Notes: generated from the letters alone by a model not told the origin. Counted from the stretch's first letter, positions 12,331-24,080 are shown. The stretch is DNA of 64,000 bases from Agrypnia vestita (GCA_016648135.1 JADDOH010023043.1:62001-126000); one strand, 5' to 3'. Program-made: numbers and translations.

Positions 12331-12440
12331 TGTCACTGACAGATACCATAGACAGAAAAACCTGATTTTTTCATTGAAGTTTTGTCTGTCACTGACAGCT
12401 ACCATAGACACTAAAACCTGAATTTTTTCTCCTCAATGTT
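12331..12440 (+). repeat. Two-copy tandem repeat, ~56-bp period
   Basis: TGTCACTGACAG, ACCATAGACA and AAAACCTGA recur 56 bases apart at 12331 and 12387. The second unit begins with the palindrome CTGTCACTGACAG. It lies between the Helitron helicase relic and the Helitron hairpin array. Confidence 0.75.
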
Positions 12441-12598
12441 GATGAATTCATTATTTTAAGACCAGCCAAACTTAAAAACTCAAAGTTGACAGCATCACAA
12501 TGTTATACAGTAACTGTCAAGAAACAAAAAAAGAAATATTGCTTACTTCAGAATACGGCCGATTATCAAATTCTATTAACTTTGTAACAGTAAAGAAA

Positions 12599-12840
12599 AC
12601 AATTGTGTTTGTTGCAGAGCAAACACAATTGGCCGCGAGACGACCGTCATTGGCCGCGAAGCGGCCACAATAGCATAAATGGAAATTTGCCAGATACAAT
12701 TGGCCGCGAAGCGGCTGACGTAGGCATAGGTAAACAATTGTGTTTGCTGCACAGCAAACATAATTGGCCGCGCAGCGGCCATCGCTGGCCGCGGAGCGGC
12801 CGTCATTGGCCGCGAAGCGGCCACAATAGCCGCCCGCAGG
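12599..12840 (+). repeat. Array of short hairpins inside the Helitron 3' region
   Basis: Two AT-type hairpins (CAATTGTGTTTG...CAAACACAATTG at 12599-12630, and CAATTGTGTTTGCTG... at 12735-12765) alternate with GC-type palindromes GGCCGCGAAGCGGCC. The GC-type copies are at 12652-12666, 12702-12715, 12766-12780, 12787-12801 and 12808-12822, plus a decayed one at 12631-12645. The GC-type units differ mainly in the loop (GAA, GCA, GGA), i.e. stems kept and loops varied. The GC content is far above the surroundings. Confidence 0.85.
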
Positions 12841-12841
12841 G

Positions 12842-12884
12842 CCTAGCAGTAAGCAATCGGCGAAGCCGATTGCTTTCCTGCTAG
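12842..12884 (+). mobile_element. Helitron 3' terminus (hairpin plus CTAG)
   Basis: A perfect 11-bp stem AAGCAATCGGC (12851-12861), loop GAA, and GCCGATTGCTT (12865-12875) is followed by TCCTG and CTAG (12881-12884), with T as the next base. This is the canonical Helitron 3' end: a hairpin a few bases before CTRR, inserted next to a T. The outer CTAGCAG (12843-12849) also pairs with CTGCTAG, lengthening the stem. It lies on the same strand as, and downstream of, the helicase relic. Confidence 0.85.
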
Positions 12885-12887
12885 TAT

Positions 12888-13265
12888 GTTTTAATTCGTC
12901 TTTAATTGTTGTTATATTTTACAAAGAAAGGGAGTATAATAAAAACTTGGTTTTTATGGGTTACTTTTTTACTCCCTTTATATTAACTCGTGAAGTCTGC
13001 TTGCTTGGCGAAAAAACTTTGGATCGATTTTTAACCCTTTTCCCGTGATCCAATCGAGCTGAAACTTTGCAAGACTCGTGGCGACGATCAAGAAGATCTA
13101 TCAAATTTTCGTTAAAAAAAATTAATAAATTTTTGGATTTTTCAAATTTTTAATGGTTTTTTCATACAACTTACTAAGTTGTATGAAAATATTTCAATGC
13201 GTCTGGTAGACACGGAACCTGATTATAGTATAATTTTGGATTTTTGGAAATTTTTTATTACTCCC
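12888..13265 (+). repeat. Interspersed repeat X, copy 1
   Basis: Starts three bases after the Helitron end with GTTTTAATTCGTCTTTAATTG, then AAAGGGAGTATAATAAAAAC, ACTCCCTTTATATTAACTCG, and CCAATCGAGCTGAAACTTTG. The head recurs at 47565-47650 and the body at 13335-13620 and 46915-47150. It is non-coding. Confidence 0.75.
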
Positions 13266-13334
13266 TTTCGTAGTGTCATCCGACCGAAGCCCAACGCGCA
13301 GGTTAAGCGCCAAACCAGTTTCCACTAGTAAATG

Positions 13335-13620
13335 AGAAAAGGAGTATAATAAAAACTTGGTTTTTATGGGTTATTTTTTTACTCCCTTTCTTTTAACTCA
13401 TAGCGTCTCCTCGTCTACTGAAAAAACTTTGGATCAACTTTTAACCCTTTTACCGGGATTCAATCGAGCTGAAACTTTGCAGGCAGACTCGTGGCGATGA
13501 TAAAAATGATGTAACAAATTTTCATCTAAAAAAATTTAATTATAGTATAATTTTGATTTTTTCGAAATTTTAACAGTTTTTTCAAATTGGAAACCATACA
13601 AATGAGAAAGGAGCCCGCCG
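13335..13620 (+). repeat. Interspersed repeat X, copy 2
   Basis: A second, near-adjacent copy in the same orientation. It has AAAGGAGTATAATAAAAACT, ACTCCCTTTCTTTTAACTCA, CAATCGAGCTGAAACTTTGC and GGAAACCATACAAATG at the end, which is also the end of the 46915-47150 copy. Confidence 0.75.
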
Positions 13621-14867
13621 CGTGGAGAAGGCGCGCGAAACCTGTAGTAAATTTTTTTCTTTTCTTTTTTATATAAAAAAAAAATACTTATTACTTAGTA
13701 ACCGACGTGTAAAGACATTCTTTAATAATTTTTGTAAATTTTTCTGTGAAACTTTGTGAAAGGCCATTTTAAATAACATTAAAAAATGGTAACACTGTTT
13801 CATTTGAAAGTAAGAAGTATTATCATTTTTCAATACATATAATTTATTCTTTTACTTTATTACCCAACCGGTAATAATAAATATTAATTGTTAAATTTCA
13901 GTCTCAAAACTCAACAAAGGATATTTCAAAATTTGTAATGATCGTAGTAAGGTCATTCATTTTAGAAAGTTGATAAAACGACTGATGCATACTGACTTTT
14001 ACCTCCAAATCTTCAAGACTTCAGAAAACTGACTACTTTGTTATAATATCAGCATAAAGCTTGACTAGTCCAGTTGATCCCACTCTTAGAAAATGTTAGC
14101 GTTGAAAAATTATGACTATTTGACATATTATTAGTATAAAGTTTTGACTGGCCCGGTTGATCCCACGTGCCTGAAACAATTAGTATTAAAAAGCATGACT
14201 TTGGTGGAACCTGAATTACTTTTGACAACCAAAGTTGCCTGAAATTCAATTGCCCTTTTTCATCCTGAGAAAAAGCAAGCAATGTTATTTGTGTAAAATG
14301 CTACAGAAAAAACAACTTGAAAAGTGTGTGTAGTAATCACATTGAAAGATGAGATAGGGCTAATTTGACCAAGGTCGTAGACAAGCAGTGCAGCCAGGCA
14401 AGAAAAAATTATTTGAAAAGCATGTGTAGTAATCACAGTGAAAGACGAGATGGGGCTAATTTGTTAAGGCTGCAGACAAGCAAAGAATCAAAAATGATAT
14501 TTCTTTTAAATGATGCGTGATGAATGAAATGATGATGAAAAATGTTGCAACATATAATCTACAGGTTCCCTCATTGGAATTATGTATTATATTCGAAAAT
14601 GAAATGCTTATAATCAAACTATTTACAAATCTTAGGCTGTAATGTGAATGAACATTCACCTCAGTTAATTTTTTTCCTATCTCAAATTTAAAAACCCAAA
14701 AAATACATCGATACCACCATTAACAATTTATCACTCCCACCAATATAAAAAACAAAAATGATTTTTTGCAGAATTTCTTGTTGCGTAAAAGTTACCAAGA
14801 ATTTTCTGAATTTTTAAAACAAAGATACAATTTTTTTTTTGATCTCTCATCTTAAAGGAAACACTAT

Positions 14868-15160
14868 TTATATAAATAAAAATGTAAATTTTCGTTTGTA
14901 CAAAATCGCTAATCTCTGAAAGTTATTCACCGATTGCTTCGAAATTTTGGCACAATGTTGCATTCAAATAAGAGGATGTTTTTGTACATCTACTTTTTTT
15001 ATATACTTCTTAGTTATTTATATAAATAAAAATGTAAATGTTTGATTGTCCATGATCTTAAATCTCCTATAATTCTTCAACTATTGATATTTTGACACAT
15101 CGTTCCATTCGAATTCGCACAAATTATTTGAAAAAAAGGCGCCGGTACCTACCTTTTCAA
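14868..15160 (+). repeat. Two-copy tandem repeat, ~146-bp period
   Basis: TTATATAAATAAAAATGTAAA starts units at about 14869 and 15015. Each unit then has ATC...AAATCTC, ATTGATATTTTG/ATTTTGGCACAAT and a CATTC-AA block. It resembles the short AT-rich retroelement tails common in arthropod genomes. Non-coding. Confidence 0.6.
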
Positions 15161-15624
15161 TATTGATAAATATTTATATATAGGTACCTAACATTTACCG
15201 AATTCAAATTTTTTGATTAGATTCGGTTGTCTTTGCTTAAATTAAACGTTTGAACCGATAAGAAAGTACAGCGATACTTCAGAATAAAGGACATTTATGA
15301 ATACTGTCTATGATTTATTTTCAATTCTGATACTTCCGAGCTTATCGTTTATATCATCATGACAACCATTAACATTGCATAACAATATTAAACACAATAA
15401 CAATAACTACTATAAATCTAAAATAAAGTGGATTCATTGTACAAACATAGTAAGTAGTATGCACCAAAATTGTTAATATACAAAATGCACTTTTCAGTTC
15501 TCTAATTCGGACAGAACGTTTATAACGATACCAATATTAATAAGTGTTTTTAGTAACAGCACCATCTATTGGACGTAAAAGCAACACACGCTATCTGTAC
15601 CTATAAAACTCAATGTCTGTCTGC

Positions 15625-16010
15625 CTGTTCTCTATACAAATCCACACAGTTTATCTGATCTGACACAAATTTTGCAGACTTATTCTTTAGGACCCTTCGG
15701 GTAACATAGGCACCATTTCCCTTCCCCCTTCCCCATCCCTTGATATATTTTCCATGAAAATCTGTACCGTTTGATCGATCTGACTCAAATTTTGCATAGA
15801 TATTCTTTAGAAGCCGGCGGGTAAACATAGGTGACAATTTCCTCTCCCACCTTTCCCCAAAATATTTTCCATGCATATCTGTACCATTCGACCAATTTGA
15901 TCCAAATTTTCTATACTTAATCTTTAGGACTCTGCGGCTAAAATATATAATATTTCCTTCCTCCCCCTCCACTGATTCGCATACATATTCTTCAGGACCT
16001 GGCGGCAATA
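15625..16010 (+). repeat. Minisatellite, ~118-bp unit, about 3.3 copies
   Basis: CAAATTTTGCA/CAAATTTTCTA recurs at about 15664, 15784 and 15901 (periods 120 and 117). Each is followed by TTCTTTAG, a GG(A/C)GGGTAA-like block, a C-rich tract and ATATTTTCCATG. A truncated fourth unit starts near 15974. A 132-codon open frame on the opposite strand (15610-16008) simply reads through the units and is therefore repetitive; I do not call it a gene. A single unit of the same sequence occurs near 56920-57040. Confidence 0.85.
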
Positions 16011-17857
16011 TTAAATGGAAACATTGTTTTTTTGGAGACTTTGCAAAACTGGGAAACCTTTGTTTCCCCTCACAAACTTATTTTTTACTTAATCCTTAAC
16101 CCGCGCAACCAGCTTGTACCATGAAAAAATGACCATAAACCTACTTATAGCATATAGCACCTGATCTTTAAGAGGCAATGAGAATGCAGAAAAACAGCAA
16201 AATGCTCTTCTGAACATTATTTATTTTGTAATCAGTAATGTATAGCAGAGATACAATTACACTTTCCTATGATAACAATGTCTATATTTACATTATTATA
16301 GTAATAAATATCTCGTTACATTAATAAAATGCAAACACCTTTGTAGATCTGTTATAAATAAAATATACATATTCACATTTCTATATTCACCCGCATTCAA
16401 TTCAATTATGTGCGTTTGTATACTTTAATGGTAACACATTATTCACTTTGTTGTGCCCAGATAATTTAAATCATGGCCCCCACTTCGACAAATTTAATTT
16501 CATATTTTAATTTTTAGGTGTAATATTCACAACAGATTTATATTAATTTTTATTAATATATTTGAGTTCCCTTTGTTTTAATCTAAATATAATAATTTCG
16601 TTGTCTGTCTGTAACCTGCTGGAATTACAACTTTAGACAATAGAGTATCAGTTGCAATCAGCGCACAGCCCAAGCAACAGATAAGGGTCGAAATTACACG
16701 ATCTTATATAGTTTTAGGTTAAAGTGAATAAAGACAATTTAAAAACAAATGGTTTTCTATTCATGAATTTTCAGCTTCAAAATTCTCAAATTATTATGTC
16801 CCATAATTTTTTGCGGGTGTACTGCTAGTTTTACATAATTGCACAATTGTTTTTATTACAACCCTTCCAGGTAGACAGACTAAGCTTAATGCAAGATGAA
16901 AGTGACCGCTCGCGCTATTATCACGGCTTAACTGTAAAAGATTTACTTAAGTCCTTATAATTTATATGATAATTTTAATGACATCTTTTATTTATGTATG
17001 GTGTTCAATTTGGCTCATTTTCTGGACCCACTTCTGACAGTTATGTACTTTCTCAGTTAATGCACTGAACTATCATTTCAGTTAGTTTTATTTCAGTAAG
17101 TGAAAGAAAATCATATTAATTTGTAGTACAAGCATTTACAATGATGTACTATTACTTCTATTAACAGGTGTGAACACCTAGTATATAACACAGCTGTGCC
17201 TTTTGGACAGTGTTCTAAGACTCAAATAGATAGAAGTCACAATTTAAAACTTAAAGAAAGGTGTCTTAATTCAGTCACAGTATGAAGATGGCCATATTTA
17301 TGAAGGAAACAAAATTCATTGGCAGTAGTTTCCAAATAACTGAATGAAATGGTCACCTTGTGAGCATTTCATTCCCCACATTGGTACCTTCAATGATTTG
17401 CATCATTCCTATGCTGAAGTTTACATCTGACAAATTTCTCCAAAGCAATTCAAGCTGGGTACAATCGTAAATTCATCACTCACATGTGCAAACCTAGCAT
17501 AATTTGCAGAGGGTCGCAGTAAAAAATAATTTACGTAATCCCTTAAGTAGGAGTGAAGGCCTCACAGGTAAGGAATTTTTGATTTGCAGTATGAAAATCA
17601 ACTGACTGACTCAACGATATTTTATATTGATGTATAAATGTATTTTTAAATAAATATTCTCATTTTTATATGACTGATATCATTCTTTAAAAGGCATATC
17701 TACTTTTTATAACTGTAAAAACTTTGAAAAACACTGAAGTCTTTACCATTTGAACAAATCTTGACATGCACTTACCTCATTGCCTAAAGCCTATCTTCTC
17801 AAAATTTTTCTATACAAAACATCCAGTGCACACTCATTCTTCTTAGCCAATACTGAC
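16010..17857. other. Non-coding stretch with one repeat tail
   Basis: Only a minus-strand copy of the CAGACAACGAAATTATT retroelement tail (about 16588-16625) is recognisable. The rest is AT-rich without coding signal. Confidence 0.5.
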
Positions 17858-18114
17858 CAGGCGTGTGCAGTGCGTACATTGAAGCATGACTTTTACGCAG
17901 ACATAATTTTGGAAAAAACAATTCAAATAAAATATGTATGTGAGAGAATATCATGATATATAAAAATCTGCTGTATAACTTTTATTGAAAAATTTCGAAT
18001 TATCGGGGATTAACTGTAATAGGAATATTACAAAATAAATCTTTAAATAATTTTTTTTTCAAAATATATGTATACATAAATGTCACGCTGCAATGTTCTC
18101 ACTGCATGCTTCTG
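17858..18114. mobile_element. hAT-type MITE, family 1, copy 1
   Basis: Terminal inverted repeats of about 60 bp begin CAGGCGTGTGCAGTG and end CACTGCATGCTTCTG. The flanks are ATACTGAC (17850-17857) and GTACTGAC (18115-18122), an 8-base target duplication with one mismatch. Eight-base duplications and CAGGSGCG-type ends fit the hAT superfamily. There is no coding sequence; it is non-autonomous. Confidence 0.85.
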
Positions 18115-19079
18115 GTACTGACATGAATGAATGTACTGGTCTGTTAAGTATTCCGTACCTACACTAAAAATTTAGTTGTTCTAGACTAGACTAGATGGAT
18201 AACAATAGATTCTATTAAATTTTAGAGGCAGAAATAACACTGATTTGCTTACACATATATATCTATGAATTTTTGGAACTCTTCTGTAGTATTATTGTTT
18301 GTTATTAGGAATCCAATTTTTCATTGCTAAATAAGAGCCAGTAGAAGTCAGAAAAATCAATCATGCCAGTTCTAAACACATACAAAACAACTTCAAATCA
18401 CTTGTTATATATTTCTTCTTTTTTTCAACAGAACTCTGCAAATTGACACTAATATTTATTTTTTGGCAGTGGAGACTTGGAGACAAGGTTTTTTACATCA
18501 AGATTGGAAAGCCTTCTGAATTATTCTAGTCAAAGGTTATTTTTAATTCACATACATACATGAATTTAATGAAACAACTGTTTTAATTGTGGTGGGTCTG
18601 TTTTCGAAGAGATAATTCCGCAACCACAAAAGAGGATACATTATTTTGTCTTGAAAATTACTTACTTCCTGTGAATACTGATAAATTGTGGGAAACCACT
18701 TTCTGAATATTTTTTTTATTTGCACTTAATGGGAAAACTAATATTTTTTAATAAATTTAAAGAAAAATAAACCAAAAAACTATTTGTATTTCTAAAACTT
18801 TTGACTTTTTATGCCAAAGCAGTGCTTAATTTGTAACTACAGATTCATGTTACAACTCAAAAGTGACTAATATGGGATGCATCGCTTCAAATAAATCTTG
18901 CACGCATTATTTCAAGCCTTGGATCAGAAAGGCAAGGAAGCTGTAGGGAAGTAGTAGTCATTGTTCAGATTGAAATGTACCAGTTAAAATATAAAGTGAA
19001 TCACAAGTTGAAGTAAAACAAGCCACAATACTACTTTGCTAAAACACATTATTATTATTATTGATAATGGGCAGGTAGT

Positions 19080-19520
19080 TTAAGCTGATAGGCCCATATC
19101 ACTGTCTCTCATTTGAATATACAGCCTATTCTTAAATTGGTCGACACTGGCTGCAGACACAACGTTCTCAGGCAAACTGTTCCACATATTGACCGCTCTA
19201 TTGCTTAATGCATGCTTTCTTGGGTTACACAAGAATCGAGACTTGTTCAACTTCAGGTGATGTCCTCGAAGACCCATATTAGTGTTTGATGCAAACATGT
19301 CAAATTACAAATATTGTAGTAGCCCGATAGAATCTTGAATGTCTGGATGAGGTCACCAATCTTGCTCGTCGCTCCTGAAGAGTGGGCAGTTTTAATACTC
19401 TCAGCCTTTCCGCATATTCCGGGTTTTTAAGACCCATGGGCAAATTTTGTGGCTCGTCTCTGAACATTTTCCAGTAAAACTATATCTTTAGCAAAATATG
19501 GATTCCAGATCTGAGAGGCC
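19080..19520 (-). pseudogene. CR1/jockey-like non-LTR retrotransposon, C-terminal fragment
   Basis: Minus-strand translation gives, across frameshifts, VQRRATKFAHG, NPEYAERLRVLKLPTL, ERRARL, then in an intact 72-codon frame TNMGLRGHHLKL, LSNRAVNMWNSLPENVV and SVDQFKNRL. This is the standard end of jockey/CR1-type polyproteins: VQRRAT-L, Y--RL--L-L-SLE-RR-R, RG---KL, F--R-V--WN-LP--VV-A-S---FK--L. The palm domain is absent; it is 5'-truncated. Confidence 0.85.
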
Positions 19521-20078
19521 TCACATATGTCTTATAAATAGTTGTCAATAGAATAGAAAAGAACTAATAAAATTATTAATATGTATAACGCGAATTTGGA
19601 TGTGGGACTAAGTGTTCCCATCGCTATTAATCATAATGAGAAATCAACATTTTTTAAAATTTCAATGTTTGTTGTGTTCAGCATACAAGAAATTCCACAC
19701 CACACACTTAATTTTGTAGCCTGTGCAACATTTCAATTACCAATGGGCCTGAACATACCAACCATACACCTTCCTTGGGAATCTCTCAAAATAGAGTTGA
19801 CGCATCTCATCATCCACATATTTTTTTGCATTTCGATGAAAGCCACATTTATTAATTCTTCCAATTACTTTGTAGAGTGAAATTCTAAGATCGCAAAATC
19901 AACTCGCTATAGCGGCATCACACATTGATGTATCAACACATATCAAATAGAGAACTTTTCAATTTACTAGGTGAGCGTAAGGGACCACTATTACGAAGCA
20001 CGTTGTATAAATCAAAGTCGATATTACGATGATTTCTCTAAGTTGAATTATGTACTGCATTTAATGCAGCAATAACAC

Positions 20079-20298
20079 CAGGCGCGTGCAGTGAGAACAC
20101 TGAAGCATGACTTCACATAAACGTACATTTGGGGAAAAAATATTGAAATTAAATATTCGTCTCACAGAATATTATGAAATATTAAAATAGGAATAATATG
20201 AAAATTACTATGATAGGAATATTACAATATATAATTTATTTTTCAAAATATACACTTAGAAAAAAGTCACGCTTCAACGAACTCACTGCACGCCCCTG
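20079..20298. mobile_element. hAT-type MITE, family 1, copy 2
   Basis: Begins CAGGCGCGTGCAGTGAG and ends CTCACTGCACGCCCCTG. The flanks AATAACAC (20071-20078) and AATAACAA (20299-20306) are an 8-base duplication with one mismatch. The inverted ends extend through GAAGCATGACTT/AAAGTCACGCTTC. Confidence 0.85.
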
Positions 20299-20665
20299 AA
20301 TAACAATTCGTGAAGATGGTACACTTTACTTACTTACATAATTATTCACTTCTTCAGCTCAATCGGATTTGGAAATATTCAGAAATAAATTACACATGGC
20401 ATCAACATCCAGCAGCAAACCTTGAACTTTTAGAAAGTCAATGTGACAAAGAAAAATGAAACCAAGTAACACATATATGGTTGATTGTTTTTGGGTGAGG
20501 GGCCATTCAAGTATTACGTAAGCAGTATTTTAGCAATTTTTAACCCCCTCCCCCTTGTCAGCAGTGGTGGGAGAAATTTATAACATTTTACAATTTGAAC
20601 TATCGGCTTTCATGCACATGTCCTGAATACCATTTAATGTCTGGTAAATCAGGAAGATCTGATTC

Positions 20666-20760
20666 ACCGGACCCAACATATATTGCAGAAACATGATAAT
20701 CATCATTGAGCTCCACCGGACCCAACATATATTGCAGAAACATGATAATCCATTGAGCTC
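20666..20760 (+). repeat. Two-copy 49-bp tandem repeat
   Basis: ACCGGACCCAACATATATTG followed by CAGAAACATGATAATC and ATTGAGCTC starts at 20666 and again at 20715. The copies differ by a 3-base ATC insertion. It is adjacent to the Harbinger-type MITE. Confidence 0.85.
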
Positions 20761-20774
20761 TATATCTCTGCTAA

Positions 20775-20919
20775 GGGCCGGTAGTTTCAAGTTGGATCAA
20801 AGTAAAAGTTCGTTTAAAGCATAGATTTTCGGGTTCTCCACCAGTCAAATGATCCGTTTCTGTAAAAATCTATGCTTTAGACGAACTTTTATTCTAATCC
20901 AACTTGAAACAACCGTGCC
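20775..20919. mobile_element. Harbinger-type MITE, 145 bp
   Basis: The 55-bp arms (left 20775-20829, right about 20865-20919) match at about 48 positions, starting GGGCCGGTAGTTTCAAG against GGCACGGTTGTTTCAAG. It is flanked on both sides by TAA (20772-20774 and 20920-20922), the TWA-type target duplication of PIF/Harbinger. The centre is only about 35 bases, so it is essentially a palindrome. Confidence 0.8.
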
Positions 20920-21589
20920 TAATACATTTTCGGCAAACTCAAAATTGGATATATCTAAATTTTTATTACTAGTAACGCCACGGTCGTCCAAATGAGATCC
21001 AAAATGGTCACGAGGTAATATCAAATCAGCCAGTTCCCGACTACGAAGAGCCATTCTGCGCTCTACTCGGTTACACGCACTTTTGCCAGGAGCATTTGTA
21101 GCTATAAACAGTGCAGTGAGAGAAAGTTTGTATAGCAAACCCTATCCTATTATCCAGACTCCCCTGTATCATCAAAAATAAACAGCAAATATCCCCCCAC
21201 CCCCTTGGTATTTACGTAATACTTTGTCGCTGTATATATAATTAATGTGCCGTTTTAGTACATTCTGAAATAAACGAATGAAACTGTTTTAAAAAATAAT
21301 TGCAAAGACTAGATTTATAAAAAATATTTTAAATAATTACTAGGCAGACTTGCCAGATGAACGGCAATGTTTTTTTTAGAATATCTCTATTATTTATATG
21401 AAAAATTGACAAATTGATTCATTCATCTGAGAATGTATTAAACGGCACATAGGCTTAATTATATATACAGCGATGACTTGAATGTTCCCTGACCTAGAAT
21501 CGCAGAAGAAACCAAAATTGAATATATCCATGGTTAATGATAAATTGCGGTATTAACTAAAGAAATAAAAAATAAATAAAAACTTCAAT

Positions 21590-21715
21590 GGCAGGATCGT
21601 GTCCTAGCAAATTCCAATAATTACTGGCGAGCAGCTGCATTGGACAGGAACGGAGGAGTTTTGCTGGCGACCATGACCCACCCTGCCTTATTGGGGCTAA
21701 GAAGAAGCTGTTGAA
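21590..21715 (+). pseudogene. Non-LTR retrotransposon C-terminal scrap
   Basis: The plus-strand reading NSNNYWRAAALDRNG, with one frameshift restoring W-S, then LLATMTHPALLGLRRS, resembles the last ~35 residues of RTE-like polyproteins (W---A-DR--WRS--A----P). It is too short to classify further. Confidence 0.5.
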
Positions 21716-21799
21716 ATAGGTTTGCCTATGTTGTAATTTCTGATTCAAAAAGTTTAGTGTTGTATTAGCAAACACTTTTTGCATTTACCAATTTCAAAT

Positions 21800-23200
21800 T
21801 TATAGTGGTTTAGCGGTGCTCGCCTTTGGATACCAGATTCAGAATATTAGAATAAAACCAAATCGATTTGTAGTTATTTTTATCATCAACAACCTTTATT
21901 CAGCAAGTAACACGATTTAGAAAATAGATATAACTAATATCCGTCGTTTCATGTCTTATTTTGTAAATTTAAGTCTAATGTGACATTGAAACTTAAGACA
22001 AACGGCCATTTTAACGACAATTCTACTAAAGTTCAATCTTCGGCAACTGCATTACTGTGGTGATGGCCAATCTCAGTGATTGGGAGCATGAATAACATCA
22101 ATCTATTTGATTAGTTGAATTTAATAATTACCACTATTTAGCTGCAAGAAAGTACTGAGAATTTCACATTAAAATAACAAAGAATTTTTCCTCTAAGAGT
22201 AGTTAATTACAGTATCTTAGAATATAAATATGCCAACAAATATTAATGTGACAATCATTTTCAATATGTTGTTTTTTCATATGAAGAGCAGACACTCTTG
22301 AAACAGAACTGTTACACATATTAAATGTAACTAGCAAGGTGTAGATATTCTGGAGGTAGACGAAATAATGCCGGATATTTGATCTTACCAGCGCAAAACA
22401 ATTTATATGTAAAATTGCTTTATTCAAGAGTGTCATCTTCATAAATAAACGCTTTTCTCATTCCTCATATTAAAAATATACAAATACGTAGCCAATATTC
22501 AGTTGGGTAATATTAGTATCACCATCATTGATATTAAAAAAGAATAATAAAACTAGGGGTGAAAATTTAAAACAATAACACAAATTTCGCAATTTGTCAT
22601 TTTCATTTGTGACAGATTATCGCTAATTAATTTAAAGCAAAATAAAATCAGACAATGACAAGTTTACTGAGACCTATGCTTCCGTTAAATAAAAGAGACC
22701 ATAATATGCAACACAATACGCAAAGAAAACTTGATAACAGAAACAAATGTTCGTAATTCGATACTTACATGGCAGTAAAAATGTGCATGCTATGATAAAT
22801 GTTTGTGGCAACAAAAACAAATCGCTTGGAGGTAAAGCGCTATACTTCAAGATCAGGTGTCAAGCGATGATTAAGGCTAATTTAGTTAATAAAGTGGGCG
22901 GGTGTGATCTCGCGTGCCTGCCCAGGAAGAGACCGAAGCAACTGAATAAGTGAAAGCAAGTGGAAATGATTGAAAACACTGCAAGGTTATTAATAATACA
23001 TTATGCTTTTAATATAATTAATCTTTCAACAATCACAAGCATGAGAGAACAATCCGGATCCGGCCTCAATACCAAACTAAAAATGGCTTTTAAAAGTTGT
23101 TTAATAAACTTTTGTACAACTATATTACATTATTACCGTTTAGAGACAGACAAGATCGGAGAGTGTATAAAATGAATTTAAAATAAAAACTGTAGTAATT
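21800..23200. other. Non-coding stretch downstream of NAC-beta
   Basis: No recognisable element or gene. The scattered short frames lack family features. It lies between the 3' end of the NAC-beta transcript and the non-LTR scrap. Confidence 0.5.
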
Positions 23201-23216
23201 GCATCGATTATAGTGT

Positions 23217-23222
23217 TTATTC
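23217..23222 (-). terminator. Probable poly(A) signal of NAC-beta
   Basis: AATAAA on the minus strand, about 230 bases after the stop codon and the first canonical signal in that direction. Inference from position only. Confidence 0.6.
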
Positions 23223-23447
23223 CTAAGATTAGAATTCCTAAGCACTTAGGAACATTCGAAGCGATGTTGAGATATTTTGCACTGGACATGAAACCACTCG
23301 TGCGCCAGCGGTGACGAGTCACTGAGAGGCGCCAATCACCGAGAGTGTCTATCACTCTGAATGAACAAAAACAGAGCACACCGCTTCCTTATATTATCTT
23401 ACAGGTTTTGTCAAAAAAATAAATTTCGAGGCTGAGTCGTCGAGGCC

Positions 23448-23945
23448 CTAATCGGACTTCTTGTCTGTCGCTTTGGCTTCGACCGTCTCAGCCTTGGGGG
23501 CGACCTCCTGTTTGGAAGCTTCGTCGAAGTTTCCGACTAGACTGGGGACCTCGTCGTAGTCCTCCGCCAAGGCCTTGGGGGCCCCGGCGCCGGCGGCGAG
23601 CTTCTTCAGCTGGTGCAGCCCCTCGGGGCCCAGCTGCGTGAGGATGCCCGGCAGCATCTCCGCGATCTGCTTGTTCTCGCCGTGGCCGGTGATGACGAAT
23701 GTGTTGGCGGCGAGAGACGCCTTCGCTTTGGGATTATTAAAATGAATCACAGTACCGTCGTCCTTGATCATGTTCACCTCTTCGATGCCGGGTATGGGGT
23801 TCAAAGACAGCTTTTTTAGGGAAGACTCCAACTTCTTGTCATCGGTGGCTGCGGTCGCGTGCACAACCTTCTTCTTGCGTCTCGGGGTTCCTTTGCCGCC
23901 GATGCGCACTTGTGATTGCAACTTTTTCAGCTTGTCTGTATTCAT
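23448..23945 (-). CDS. bic: Nascent polypeptide-associated complex subunit beta (BTF3/bicaudal)
   Basis: 165 residues, close to the usual ~160-170 for animal NAC-beta. NAC-beta pairs with NAC-alpha on the ribosome, near the nascent-chain exit, and controls access of targeting factors; in Drosophila the gene is bicaudal. Visible features are an N-terminal basic ribosome-binding segment [13 protein letters not shown] (residues 14-26, containing the RRK motif), then the NAC domain from about residue 38 with [30 protein letters not shown] and the helix [15 protein letters not shown]. An acidic tail follows with [14 protein letters not shown]. The start codon is the first ATG after the inferred acceptor at 23967-23968, and it gives the expected MN-x-KL-KLQ start. 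The coding region lacks introns and is strongly GC-rich, unlike its surroundings, consistent with a conserved, highly expressed gene. A retrocopy is possible, but the intact frame, an upstream intron and the absence of a poly(A) tail argue against it. Confidence 0.96.
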   Translation of the reverse strand: MNTDKLKKLQSQVRIGGKGTPRRKKKVVHATAATDDKKLESSLKKLSLNPIPGIEEVNMIKDDGTVIHFNNPKAKASLAANTFVITGHGENKQIAEMLPGILTQLGPEGLHQLKKLAAGAGAPKALAEDYDEVPSLVGNFDEASKQEVAPKAETVEAKATDKKSD

Positions 23946-23966
23946 TTTGTGTGTGTTTACTCAAAC

Positions 23967-24080
23967 CTGCTGACAGAAATACAAAGCACTTTAGTCAGGT
24001 AGTTTTAGCAGAATTTGGGTGCAGAAAACTATTATTTTATCAAAGTACAATTTACGCACGTGCTCTCGCGGACCGGTTAC
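23967..24080 (-). other. bic: Inferred 5' UTR intron of NAC-beta
   Basis: On the minus strand a donor GTAACC (from 24080 down) follows CTCTTTGAA, and a pyrimidine-containing acceptor TATTTCTGTCAGCAG ends at 23967. It is 114 bases long. The exon before it holds GCCACCATTTTCTCTTTGAA, whose pyrimidine run would suit the 5' TOP start of a translation-apparatus gene. The exon after it is GTTTGAGTAAACACACACAAA and then the ATG. This is based on splice signals only; transcript data are needed. Confidence 0.5.

Noticed and set aside
12576..12884. Overlapping alanine/arginine-rich open frames on both strands
   Set aside because: They are translations of the palindromic hairpin array and appear on both strands for that reason.
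10060..12884. Active Helitron
   Set aside because: The HUH nuclease region is missing and the helicase is frameshifted at several points.
15610..16008. 132-codon minus-strand frame as a gene
   Set aside because: It reads through a minisatellite; the protein is three imperfect copies of one unit with no homology I recognise.
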